Positions 18,712 through 27,396 of a stretch of DNA of 64,000 bases are shown one piece after another. A model generated the notes under the pieces. That model ran no database searches, was not told where the DNA came from, and saw only the letters and a list, made by a program, of their open reading frames with translations. Origin of the DNA: Promethearchaeati archaeon (GTDB taxonomy: Archaea; Asgardarchaeota; Heimdallarchaeia; Heimdallarchaeales; Heimdallarchaeaceae); the NCBI GenBank assembly GCA_013166775.1, contig JABLTJ010000001.1:224009-288008 (forward strand), read 5' to 3'. A program made the position numbers and the translations under genes. Position 1 is the first letter of the stretch, and each line of letters starts with the position of its first letter.

Positions 18712-19533
18712 ATGAAATTCATTGCAAAAATTATAATTCAAATAGGTATAGTACTTGGTTTCATTGGAACAGTAGTAGTTAATGCGCTTTCTTCTGTTGG
18801 ACTTATTAACAATGTAGATCCTGGAACACTGTCTGACAATATACCCAATTTCTTTGTTCCATCAGGTTTGACTTTTTCAATATGGGGCGTAATTTATATT
18901 GGATTGGCTGCTTTAGCAGTTTATAGTACTGTAGCTCTTTTCAAGAAGAGGGAAGAAGAGAGTTATTTTCTAAATAAAATGGGTATTGAGTTCATCGTAG
19001 CTTCAATAGCAAATATAACATGGATTTTCTTATGGCATTATCAAACTCCAGCAAACTATATGGTAGAATTTTCCCTTGTTGCTATGGTAATTCTATTAGC
19101 AGCTTTACTCACAATGTATATTAGACTTGGTATAGGCAAAGAAGAAGTATCAAAAAAAGAAAAATGGTTTGTACATATCCCAATTAGTCTATATCTAGGA
19201 TGGATTACTATAGCTACAGTAGCTAATGCAACAGCTGTATTAGTTGACTTATCTATCAATAAATTATTGTACTTAAGTTATGGTTTAACTGAAGTATACT
19301 GGACTAATTTTATGCTTCTAGTTGCTACAATTATCACATTATTGATGCTCTTTATTAGAAAAGATATTGCGTATAGTTTAGTTGTTATTTGGGCTTTTGT
19401 AGGAATATTAACTAAAAGAATTAGTGATATTCCAACTCAACTTGAAATAATAACAACCTCTGCAATTGGTATAGGTTTAATATTAGTTATGATTGGTTAT
19501 ATTACTTATAAATTGATAAAGAAAAAATCTTAA
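18712..19533 (+). CDS. TspO/MBR-like membrane protein
   Basis: A 273-residue integral membrane protein with about eight hydrophobic helices. FVPSGLTFSIWGVIYIGLAALAVY near residue 47 and the Trp-containing segment ITWIFLWHYQTPA match the tryptophan-rich sensory protein (TspO) family, which binds porphyrins and related compounds. Canonical TspO has five helices and about 160 residues, so this protein belongs to a longer group. It starts at an ATG within a GATTTAAATG context with an upstream TATA-like sequence and probably has a leaderless transcript. Confidence 0.7.
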   Translation: MKFIAKIIIQIGIVLGFIGTVVVNALSSVGLINNVDPGTLSDNIPNFFVPSGLTFSIWGVIYIGLAALAVYSTVALFKKREEESYFLNKMGIEFIVASIANITWIFLWHYQTPANYMVEFSLVAMVILLAALLTMYIRLGIGKEEVSKKEKWFVHIPISLYLGWITIATVANATAVLVDLSINKLLYLSYGLTEVYWTNFMLLVATIITLLMLFIRKDIAYSLVVIWAFVGILTKRISDIPTQLEIITTSAIGIGLILVMIGYITYKLIKKKS

Positions 19534-19546
19534 ACTATTTCTTATT

Positions 19547-19560
19547 CTTTTTTTTGTTTC
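19547..19560 (+). terminator. T-rich terminator after TspO-like gene
   Basis: A T-rich run begins 14 bp after the stop codon at 19533. Archaeal RNA polymerase commonly terminates on such runs of U without needing a hairpin. Confidence 0.45.
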
Positions 19561-19570
19561 TGATAACATT

Positions 19571-19580
19571 TTTAAATTAG
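19571..19580 (+). promoter_or_regulatory. TATA-like box upstream of degV gene
   Basis: TTTAAATTAG is centred about 30 bp before the ATG at 19607, which would put the transcription start at or just before the start codon. Assigned by eye from spacing. Confidence 0.35.
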
Positions 19581-19606
19581 AGAAATATATATTTATAATG
19601 ATTTAA

Positions 19607-20491
19607 ATGGTAAATTTTGCTGTTATCACAGATTCAGGTGCTGATCTTAGCAAAGAACTAATTGAAAAATACAACTTAAAAATAATGCCTTTCTCTGTTA
19701 TATTACCCGATACTAATGAAGTTCTAAAAGAAAAAATAGATATAACAAATGAGGAATATTATGAAAGAGTTATTACTGCAAAGAAGCACCCTAGTACGTC
19801 ACAGCCAAATCCTAATGATATGCTGGAAATTATTAATGAAGTAGATGAAAAAGAAATCGAGAATATCCTGTATATAACAATGGCTGCAAGTATCACAGGT
19901 ACCTATAGTACAGCACATTTAGCAAAGAAATTGTATGAAAAGAAAGGTGGAAAAGCTAGGTTAGAGATTTTTGATTCTTATCAAGCTTCCATGGCGGTAG
20001 GCTTACAAGCAATTAAAGCACATATTCTTTTTCAACAAGGTAAAAGTATGGATGAAGTGATTGAAACGCTCAATTATTTTAAATTGAATGAATTAAAATC
20101 AACATTAACGGTTGAAACGCTCAAATATTTGATGAAAGGAGGAAGGGTGAGTAAATTCAGATATGCTATTGGTTCCTTATTGAATCTCACACCATGTTTA
20201 GAAGGAACCTATGAAGGTAAATTGGAGGGTTTTGCAGCTGCACGATCTTATGAGGATGCAATTAAAAAAATAATTGATCACGCATATGAAGATATAAAAG
20301 TTAAAGAGAACCTCGCAGTGTATTTTAATGCAGGAAAAGCTGAAAGGGGGATAGAAATCGCTAAGAATTATCTTGCAGAGAAATATCCAGAGATAAGAAT
20401 AATGGATGTCTTACAGATTGGTTCTGCTATTTTCACTCACACAGGACCAGGAATTGTTGCTTTAATACTTTTCAAATATTTTGAGCATTAA
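19607..20491 (+). CDS. DegV/FakB family lipid-binding protein
   Basis: A DegV-fold protein of 294 residues. In bacteria these proteins (FakB) hold a fatty acid while FakA phosphorylates it. The opening VITDSGADLSKELIEKYNLKIMP, the TSQPNPNDM motif, and ITMAASITGTYSTAHLAKKL are the standard DegV signatures. The Ser/Thr and Arg/Lys residues around the carboxylate site seem present. A DhaL-domain kinase candidate lies at 3155-3838. Because archaeal membranes are made of isoprenoid ethers, the natural ligand may be a scavenged fatty acid or another acidic lipid; this is inference. Confidence 0.9.
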   Translation: MVNFAVITDSGADLSKELIEKYNLKIMPFSVILPDTNEVLKEKIDITNEEYYERVITAKKHPSTSQPNPNDMLEIINEVDEKEIENILYITMAASITGTYSTAHLAKKLYEKKGGKARLEIFDSYQASMAVGLQAIKAHILFQQGKSMDEVIETLNYFKLNELKSTLTVETLKYLMKGGRVSKFRYAIGSLLNLTPCLEGTYEGKLEGFAAARSYEDAIKKIIDHAYEDIKVKENLAVYFNAGKAERGIEIAKNYLAEKYPEIRIMDVLQIGSAIFTHTGPGIVALILFKYFEH

Positions 20492-20507
20492 ATATTTTTA
20501 AGAAAAA

Positions 20508-20517
20508 TATTTAAATT
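20508..20517 (+). promoter_or_regulatory. TATA-like box upstream of mscL-like gene
   Basis: ATTTAAAT-type sequence about 30 bp before the ATG at 20545, consistent with a leaderless transcript. Assigned by eye. Confidence 0.35.
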
Positions 20518-20544
20518 TCTATATGGTTTTTTTTTCTGATAATT

Positions 20545-20946
20545 ATGACTGTAGTCGAAGAAGAAATTCTTAAGGAGTTAACAAAAATACGAGAACTCCT
20601 TGAACCTAAAGAAGAGCTAAAAGAAGAAAAAGAAAAACCAAAAGGAATAAAGCATCGAGCTTTAAGATTCAAAGATGATTTCGTTAGTTTCCTCAAATCT
20701 TATGGAGTTATTGGATTAACTGTAGCTTTCATCATGGGTCTTTATTTAAAAGATCTAGTTGATGCCTTAGTAGGTGATTTAATCATGCCTATCATTGCTT
20801 ATATTCCTGGAGTAGAAACTTGGGATACTTTTCTAGTGGGTGAGTTTGCAATAGGTCATTTTCTTGGAATTTTATTGATGTTCATAATGATAACATTGGT
20901 TGTTTTCTCACTAGTTAAAATCTCAAAGAGAATAGGATTAGATTAA
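20545..20946 (+). CDS. mscL: MscL-like mechanosensitive channel
   Basis: A 133-residue protein with a highly charged N-terminal helix (residues about 1-40, many Glu and Lys). It is followed by FVSFLKSYGVIGLTVAFIMG and a Gly/Ala-rich first transmembrane helix ending in LIMPIIAY, then a short loop and a second helix from FLGILLMF to LVKI. That order and the IMP motif match MscL, the large-conductance channel that opens under membrane tension to release solutes. The N-terminal extension is longer than in bacterial MscL, and the cytosolic C-terminal helix is missing or moved to the N-terminus. Confidence 0.8.
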   Translation: MTVVEEEILKELTKIRELLEPKEELKEEKEKPKGIKHRALRFKDDFVSFLKSYGVIGLTVAFIMGLYLKDLVDALVGDLIMPIIAYIPGVETWDTFLVGEFAIGHFLGILLMFIMITLVVFSLVKISKRIGLD

Positions 20947-21013
20947 ACATTCTCCTTTATTTTCTTTTATTTCTAGAGAAAAATTAAAGATATGATTTCA
21001 CTTTAGTTTACCA

Positions 21014-22471
21014 ATGATAGATTTAAGTATAGACGAAATTGAGTTAAAAGAAGCTGTAGAAAGAGCTCAAGAAAAAAACATAATCATACCAACTTTTGCA
21101 CAACAAAGGAATCCAAATTTAATAGAAAAACACATAGTTGAGGAATTAGCACAAATAGGGCTTTGGGATATTCATCCAAGAAATTTGTTCAGAATCACAT
21201 GGAAAAATGAACCTATAATTAAGGGAGGACGATTTGGTGACGTAAATTATATTGAGTTACCTCCAGAGTTGACTGGTGTTGAAGCACGAATCATTGGATT
21301 AATAGGAAAATATTTTCCAACTGGTGCTCATAAGGTTGGAGCAACTTTTGGATGTTTAGTTCCTAGGTTAGTAACTGGACAATTCAATCCTATAGTACAT
21401 AAAGCAGTGTGGCCAAGTACCGGAAATTATTGTAGAGGAGGTGCATACGATTCAACACTCCTTGCTTGTGAATCTATAGCTATCCTTCCAGAAGAGATGT
21501 CACTGGAGAGATTTGAGTGGTTGAGTTCCGTAGCTGGAGAGATTATTAAAACACCTGGAAGTGAGAGCAATGTTAAAGAGATATTTGACAAAGTCTGGGA
21601 ACTCAGGCGAACTAGAGAAAATATCTTTGTATTCAATCAGTTTGAGGAATTTGGCAATTACTTGTGGCATTATGATATTACTGGTCATGCAATGGAAGAA
21701 GTACTGGAAAGGGAGCTGAAAGGTTGTAAATTCAAAGGAATTGTATTAACTACTGGCTCAGCGGGAACAATAGGTTGTGGAGATTATCTGAAAAATAAAT
21801 ATCCTTCAATGAAAATCGCAGCAGGTGAAGCTTTACAATGTCCAACTATGCTTGTAAATGGATACGGAGCACATGGGATTGAAGGAATTGGTGATAAGCA
21901 TATTCCCTGGATTCATAATGTGAAGAATACTGATATGGTTATAGCAATTGATGATAATGACACAAAAAGAATTATGCGATTGTTTAACGAAAAAGAAGGT
22001 CAACTGTATTTAGAAGAGATAGGTGTTCCTAAGCACATAGTAGAGAAATTGCCACTTCTAGGAATTTCGAGCATAGCGAATCTACTCATGGCTATAAAAT
22101 TTGCTAAATATTATGAGTTAACAAGTACTGATGTTATCCTAACTGTATTTACTGATTCTATGGAATTATACCAATCCAGATTGAAGGAAATGCATGCTGA
22201 ATTTGGTTCTTACAAACGTGATGATGCAATTAGGGATTCCAATACTAATCTTCAAGGTCAAAAAATTGACAACATGCTTGAACTAGACTACTATGGTAAG
22301 AAAAGAATACATAATCTGAAGTATTTCACTTGGATCGAACAACAAGGGAAGGATTTGGATGAATTGAATAAGCAATGGTATGATCCTAATTACTGGAAAT
22401 CAATACAATCATTGTCACAACCAATCGATGAGTTAATTGATGATTTTAACAAAAAAGTTGGATTGATTTAA
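21014..22471 (+). CDS. PLP-dependent enzyme, tryptophan-synthase-beta fold
   Basis: A 485-residue fold-type II PLP enzyme. The cofactor lysine is in FPTGAHKVGATFGCL, which resembles the TGAHK motif of TrpB, and the phosphate-binding glycine loop is LTTGSAGTIGCGDYL. Well-conserved stretches such as VWPSTGNYCRGGAYDS and YGAHGIEGIGDKHIPWIHNV suggest a narrow substrate range. It does not match threonine synthase, cysteine synthase or TrpB closely enough to name. Proteins of this length are often labelled PLP-dependent protein subunit beta. It is probably transcribed alone. Confidence 0.8.
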   Translation: MIDLSIDEIELKEAVERAQEKNIIIPTFAQQRNPNLIEKHIVEELAQIGLWDIHPRNLFRITWKNEPIIKGGRFGDVNYIELPPELTGVEARIIGLIGKYFPTGAHKVGATFGCLVPRLVTGQFNPIVHKAVWPSTGNYCRGGAYDSTLLACESIAILPEEMSLERFEWLSSVAGEIIKTPGSESNVKEIFDKVWELRRTRENIFVFNQFEEFGNYLWHYDITGHAMEEVLERELKGCKFKGIVLTTGSAGTIGCGDYLKNKYPSMKIAAGEALQCPTMLVNGYGAHGIEGIGDKHIPWIHNVKNTDMVIAIDDNDTKRIMRLFNEKEGQLYLEEIGVPKHIVEKLPLLGISSIANLLMAIKFAKYYELTSTDVILTVFTDSMELYQSRLKEMHAEFGSYKRDDAIRDSNTNLQGQKIDNMLELDYYGKKRIHNLKYFTWIEQQGKDLDELNKQWYDPNYWKSIQSLSQPIDELIDDFNKKVGLI

Positions 22472-22576
22472 CACATTTTCTATTTTTTCAATTTATGTTT
22501 ATTGAAAATACTATTTTTTGTTTTTTTCTCTCTCCTATTTAAACCAAATTACGGATATTGGTTTTGAGGATATGGC

Positions 22577-23392
22577 ATGAGTGAAGTCACAAGAGATGAT
22601 TTTGATGATATAAAGGATGGTATAATTTCATCTCTTGTAGATTCTGAATTAGAAGACCAAACACGATTTACTAGCTCCTTAGAAAGGATGGAGGAACGAG
22701 TTCAAGAATGCATAGATGAGATAATTGTCATTTTACAGGATTATATCCCTAAGGAAATATTAATTCAAGCTGTAACTCAGTTTGAAAGTATTCAACTTTT
22801 ACTAATAACAGATAAGATAAATCGTAAAAAACACTTTACAAAAAATCAAATCGTAACTATCTTTCTAGCTATTTTAGACAATGTTTTATCTTTGATATAT
22901 GAAAACATTGCAAGCTTCCATTTCAAACTTCTCAGAAAAAATATGAGAGGATTGAGTAATGGAAAATCTTTCAGCTATAACAACATGAAAAAAATACAAA
23001 TTGAATTAATTCAATCAGAATCTATAACAAAGATTAGAAAAATTGGTTATACTTTAAAACTAAAAGACAGTTACTGTCAAATCATCAGTAATATGATGTC
23101 TGTTTATCCACAATATAAGAATCAACTGAGTGAAATAGAAGTAGCAGGCTATGATTTAATTCACTCAAGAGCCATTCCTAAACTCGAAGTGACGAAATCA
23201 GCTGTTGTTGTCATAGCTTCTCTTCTCCCAGTTTATTTTAAGAAAAAGGAGGAAAAACAAAATCTATGGAAATATATTGAGGAAATTGTAGATGAAGATG
23301 AAGATCAATTGAAAAGAAAAATCTATCGTTTTCGATCCAATCTTCGAAAAATGGAAAATGTTGACTTATTTAGTTATAAAAATGAGCTGTAG
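22577..23392 (+). CDS. Hypothetical all-helical protein
   Basis: A 271-residue soluble protein with no signal peptide, no membrane helix and a nearly all-alpha character. The second half (residues about 150-260), with IRKIGYTLKLKDSYCQIIS and then KSAVVVIASLLPVYF followed by a charged helix pair, loosely recalls the cyclin repeats of TFB. There is no N-terminal zinc ribbon and the resemblance is weak. An acidic N-terminus (many Asp and Glu in residues 4-30) is notable. The function is unknown. Confidence 0.6.
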   Translation: MSEVTRDDFDDIKDGIISSLVDSELEDQTRFTSSLERMEERVQECIDEIIVILQDYIPKEILIQAVTQFESIQLLLITDKINRKKHFTKNQIVTIFLAILDNVLSLIYENIASFHFKLLRKNMRGLSNGKSFSYNNMKKIQIELIQSESITKIRKIGYTLKLKDSYCQIISNMMSVYPQYKNQLSEIEVAGYDLIHSRAIPKLEVTKSAVVVIASLLPVYFKKKEEKQNLWKYIEEIVDEDEDQLKRKIYRFRSNLRKMENVDLFSYKNEL

Positions 23393-23443
23393 GGGAAATT
23401 TTGTAGTTAAATTACTCTTATTAGAGATTAATTCGTTGTTAAA

Positions 23444-23848
23444 ATGATTGAGATGAGTATACCAGAAGACTATGTAGATTTACTTCTCAACCCTAATTTC
23501 GCTCATGTAGCTACAGTTAATCCTGATGGATCTCCGCAAGTCACTCCAGTCTGGATAGATTACGATAAAGATAGAAACGAAGTGCTTGTTAATACAGCGT
23601 TGGGAAGAAAGAAGTCTCGAAATCTGAAAATTGGTTCCTATGTTGCTTTAAGCATACAAGATCAAGAGAAATCTTACAGATATATAGGAATTCAAGGTGA
23701 AGTTGTGGAGTTAACAGAAGAAGGTGCAAGAGAACATATAGATAAATTGGCCCTGAAATACTTAGGAAAATCAGAGTATCCCTTCTATAGAGGAGAAACT
23801 AGGTTACTAGTAAAAATAAAACCCAAATATGTGCATATAATGGGTTGA
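23444..23848 (+). CDS. Pyridoxamine-phosphate-oxidase-fold flavin/F420 enzyme
   Basis: A 134-residue split-barrel protein of the PPOX class. AHVATVNPDGSPQVTPVWIDYD at residues about 19-40 and GRKKSRNLKIGSYVALSIQD are the standard signature of F420- or FMN-binding members such as Rv1155. The latter contains the basic residues that hold the cofactor phosphate. Typical activity is reduction of small ketones or quinones, or biliverdin-like compounds, with F420H2. Which cofactor this one uses cannot be decided from sequence alone. It forms a short unit between two unrelated genes. Confidence 0.85.
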   Translation: MIEMSIPEDYVDLLLNPNFAHVATVNPDGSPQVTPVWIDYDKDRNEVLVNTALGRKKSRNLKIGSYVALSIQDQEKSYRYIGIQGEVVELTEEGAREHIDKLALKYLGKSEYPFYRGETRLLVKIKPKYVHIMG

Positions 23849-23920
23849 AATCTATTTTTTTCCGATTACCAATTCCACAAGTCTTTTGTATTCAAAATCG
23901 AATATGTTTTTTTGATTTAA

Positions 23921-26410
23921 ATGAAAAGAAATCAAAAAGTATTTACTTTTGGAGTTATTGTCGCTTTTCTCTTAGCATTTTCTATTTACTCTCCGATCAG
24001 ATCATATGCATATGATTGGAATGTCACACACAGTACTTTACTAGAGGAAATTGATAATGTTGGTTACGGATATCTGACAGGTAATCATGATTTAGAAAAT
24101 CAATATCTTGAAGCAGATTATGCAACAGACATTCGATATGTAAGAGAAGGAGCAGGAAATCCACGTGTCGATTCTATGGATAATGGCTCTTCAGAATTCA
24201 GATCTACTATTTTTTCTTCCTCCTTTTATCGATCCTATGATAAGTTTAACTATCTTGATAATGAATGGGAAACATACCCAACATACATACAAGCTTTCAA
24301 TAAAACAAATCTTGGTCCTAATCTAAATTTCACAACAGGCTTTAACGATATGGGGATATTACCACTTAACAGTAAGACTTCTCTTGTGTTAGAAGGAGGT
24401 ATTGTTTATGTTTTCAATGTAAATCTCAAAGCAAATGACATCTATGATCTTAATATTAAAACCACTAGAACATTATATTACATAATATACTATGAGGATA
24501 CCTTTTCTTTCTTTGGTGGTGTAGATGGCGTTGTGAGATTTATCCAACCATTAATAGCTAGAGGATCTGGAGATCATATCATATACTTATATTCTGATTT
24601 CGAAAATGATGTAATTATTAATCCTAAGGAAATTGAAATCCAGAAAATAGGCTCTGGAGATACAGTTTCAAAAAGATTTGTTAATGAACCTGATGAGATA
24701 TGGAATGAAACTAGAAACATTGATCAAGATAATCTAAACAGAGAAACTACCCATGCGTATTTCATAGACATACCAAAGGGTGATTATCAGATAAAATATG
24801 TAAGATTCGATACCGGTATTGATGCTTGGGCGGATATATTCTCGTCTTCGAAATATTATGAAGAATCAATACAATCTTCCTTTATGGATTTTTCATTAGG
24901 AACTGACATGCCTACTGGTTATATTGATAAATATAAACTACATTTTGAACAAGATTTTCAAGCTATTGTGTTAATCACTGCAGAATCTCATCAAACAGAT
25001 TACATAGAATTTGACTATATTTTCTCTATAAAGGAAATTGAGATTCCAATTCTGGAATCTGGTGTAGTTTATGAATATCAAGATGATATTATATCATTTG
25101 GAATTAACATCCAGCAGACTCAAGCAGTTTATTTCAATCTATCAACTGGAGATAATTACGATCTAGATGTTGTGAGATATGCTAATGAAGGAAAGAACTT
25201 TGGATTTAGTTATACTCTGGAGGAGATGTTTGCAGAGGACGCTATAAAGATATTATTAGAACCAGGGCTATACTACTTCTACTTTGTAGAAGATATTTTC
25301 GCGCCAGTTAATTATGACTTTGAAATAGTTATGAACTCCATAGATTATGAAGTCTTTACTGATAATATGGAACTCACTTTAGAACAAGAGAATGGTGATC
25401 CTCTAAACTACAAATTAATCATGCTAAACTATACCCAATTTGAGTTCTATTGTTACAATTTCAGTTTATTTATGAATGAAAACTATTCTGTCGATGTTAA
25501 CTATGAACTCTTCCTGGAGAAATTTGACTCGAGTATAGATAGTAGATCTTTCACACTAGGTAACCAAGAAGACATTAATGGAACATTCCAAGCGTTCGAT
25601 TTTAATAACACCCAAGAATTGACACTATATTCTCCTGAAATAGAGAACATTAGATATCTACTAGTTAGTGTAACAGAAGTTTACAATACCACTGAAGAAC
25701 TATCTTCACCTGGAACACCCTTCGTAAATCAAACTAGCGTAACATTAAATCTATTTCTTGATACAGGATATCCTGATGATTTCAATGATATTAACATAGT
25801 AGAAATAGAACTAACACTCGATGATCTAGGATATGCAATCATCAATCAAGATTTCAACACATCTATAAACGAGAAAGAGCTCTATGTTATTTCAGTAACT
25901 TTTCCTGAATATACTTGGTACAAAGTTAATATAACTATAACAAATGGAACAATGGATCTATCAGATTACTATTTTGCTAATAGTGAACTACTAAGACCAC
26001 AACGTTTTACAAGCGCACTTATTTACAGCAAAGCCTACTGGAAGCGAGAAGATTCTAATAGCTATATTCATCAATATTGGGAAAATACAACCGGTCCAAC
26101 TTATGAAGCATTGGATTTAGTTGAATTTGGCATTCTTTCTCCTGATGCTGTATTTATGTATGCTATAGATCATACTCATCTAACTGCTATGAACGGTTCC
26201 GTAATCTTTGAGTTTATTCCATTTAATTGTACTGAAATTGGGTCAATTGTTTTTGTTTCGAAAGGATTGTCTAAAGGAGTAATCATTGGTCTTTCAGTAG
26301 CCGGTGGTGTTATTGTAGTAGGAACAGCAGCTGGAGTGATGGTACGATACCTTGGTCCAAAGGGTAAGACTCCCTCTCAACCCGCAACTCCCCCACCTCC
26401 AAGATATTAA
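23921..26410 (+). CDS. Large secreted, C-terminally anchored surface protein
   Basis: An 829-residue protein with an N-terminal signal peptide (MKRN, then a hydrophobic core to about residue 30, SYAYDW). A long Asn-, Tyr- and Asp-rich beta-strand-like ectodomain with many N-glycosylation sequons follows, then one C-terminal helix (IIGLSVAGGVIVVGTAAGVMV) and a short basic, Pro-rich tail. It should sit on the outer face of the cell membrane with the tail inside. No enzymatic motif was recognised. It could be a cell-surface structural or ligand-binding protein. The start lies in the same GATTTAAATGAAA context seen at 18712. Confidence 0.8.
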   Translation: MKRNQKVFTFGVIVAFLLAFSIYSPIRSYAYDWNVTHSTLLEEIDNVGYGYLTGNHDLENQYLEADYATDIRYVREGAGNPRVDSMDNGSSEFRSTIFSSSFYRSYDKFNYLDNEWETYPTYIQAFNKTNLGPNLNFTTGFNDMGILPLNSKTSLVLEGGIVYVFNVNLKANDIYDLNIKTTRTLYYIIYYEDTFSFFGGVDGVVRFIQPLIARGSGDHIIYLYSDFENDVIINPKEIEIQKIGSGDTVSKRFVNEPDEIWNETRNIDQDNLNRETTHAYFIDIPKGDYQIKYVRFDTGIDAWADIFSSSKYYEESIQSSFMDFSLGTDMPTGYIDKYKLHFEQDFQAIVLITAESHQTDYIEFDYIFSIKEIEIPILESGVVYEYQDDIISFGINIQQTQAVYFNLSTGDNYDLDVVRYANEGKNFGFSYTLEEMFAEDAIKILLEPGLYYFYFVEDIFAPVNYDFEIVMNSIDYEVFTDNMELTLEQENGDPLNYKLIMLNYTQFEFYCYNFSLFMNENYSVDVNYELFLEKFDSSIDSRSFTLGNQEDINGTFQAFDFNNTQELTLYSPEIENIRYLLVSVTEVYNTTEELSSPGTPFVNQTSVTLNLFLDTGYPDDFNDINIVEIELTLDDLGYAIINQDFNTSINEKELYVISVTFPEYTWYKVNITITNGTMDLSDYYFANSELLRPQRFTSALIYSKAYWKREDSNSYIHQYWENTTGPTYEALDLVEFGILSPDAVFMYAIDHTHLTAMNGSVIFEFIPFNCTEIGSIVFVSKGLSKGVIIGLSVAGGVIVVGTAAGVMVRYLGPKGKTPSQPATPPPPRY

Positions 26411-26430
26411 TTCTTTTCTCTTTTTCTTTT

Positions 26431-27393
26431 TTATTTTATTTTGTTTCTTATTAGTTCAAAAAAATTAGTTAAATCAATATTTCCTCCTGATATTACTACA
26501 CCTACTCTTTTTTGATGTAGATCTATTTTGTCTGATAAAACACCTGCTAATGATACAGCTCCAGAAGGTTCTACGACATGCTTCATTCGTGCCCAGAGAA
26601 ATTCCATTGCGTTTACAATTTCCTCTTCAGTTACTGTGATTATCTTATCTACATTTTCACGTATAACCTTGAATGTATAGTTGCCAAGAGATGTTTTTAA
26701 TCCATCAGCAATTGTATTTGGATTAATTGATGGATAGATTTTACCGTCTCTAAAAGACCTAAAAGCATCATCCGCGTTCTTAGGTTCTACACCAATAACC
26801 TTACCTTCTGAACAGAGGCTTTTTGTGGCTATGGCAGTACCAGAAAGCAGCCCTCCACCACCACATGGAGCAAAAACATAATCTAACTCACCTACTTCCT
26901 TGATTAATTCATAGGTTGCTGTGCTTTGACCGTAAATTATGTTCATATCGTTGGATGAATGAATCAAAGTATAGTCATATTCATCGATCAAAGATTGTGC
27001 CATTTCTTCCCTATCTCCTGGTTTTGTACCACAAAAAACAACTTCAGCACCATAACCTTTTGTTGCCGCTACTTTGATTTTTGGCGCGTTTTCTGGCATA
27101 ACTACCGTTGCTTTCACTCTAGCCATTTTAGATGCTAAAGATAATGCTTGTGCAAAATTGCCAGAAGAATGAGTTGTGACTCCCTTTGCTTTTTTTTCCT
27201 CTGATAAACAGATTATGGCGTTTAAAGCTCCCCTGATTTTAAATGAGCCAGTTCTCTGATAGTTTTCCATTTTGAGGAAGCAAATTGCATTTGTTTCGTT
27301 GTTTAGAGTTGTTGATGTCATAACAGGAGTATGATTTATGTCCTCTCTAATCCTACTGTATACTTCTTCTATTTTCTCGAGCAATAATTTCAC
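26431..27393 (-). CDS. Threonine/serine dehydratase or racemase
   Basis: A 320-residue fold-type II PLP enzyme. The cofactor lysine is in RTGSFKIRGALNAI, the asparagine-containing HSSGNFAQALS loop follows, and the phosphate loop is PCGGGGLLSGTAIAT. These place it in the threonine deaminase/serine racemase group, which turns threonine into 2-oxobutanoate or serine into pyruvate, or racemises serine. It lacks the C-terminal ACT-like regulatory domain of biosynthetic IlvA, so a catabolic or racemase role is likelier. It lies 3 bp after the stop of the tldE-like gene on the same strand, so the two are probably co-transcribed. Confidence 0.87.
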   Translation of the reverse strand: MKLLLEKIEEVYSRIREDINHTPVMTSTTLNNETNAICFLKMENYQRTGSFKIRGALNAIICLSEEKKAKGVTTHSSGNFAQALSLASKMARVKATVVMPENAPKIKVAATKGYGAEVVFCGTKPGDREEMAQSLIDEYDYTLIHSSNDMNIIYGQSTATYELIKEVGELDYVFAPCGGGGLLSGTAIATKSLCSEGKVIGVEPKNADDAFRSFRDGKIYPSINPNTIADGLKTSLGNYTFKVIRENVDKIITVTEEEIVNAMEFLWARMKHVVEPSGAVSLAGVLSDKIDLHQKRVGVVISGGNIDLTNFFELIRNKIK

Positions 27394-27396
27394 CGA

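Noticed and set aside
26411..26450. T-rich tract between the surface-protein and dehydratase genes as a two-way terminator
   Set aside because: It is T-rich on the plus strand only and runs into the dehydratase 3' end, so it may terminate the plus transcript but shows no signal for the other.
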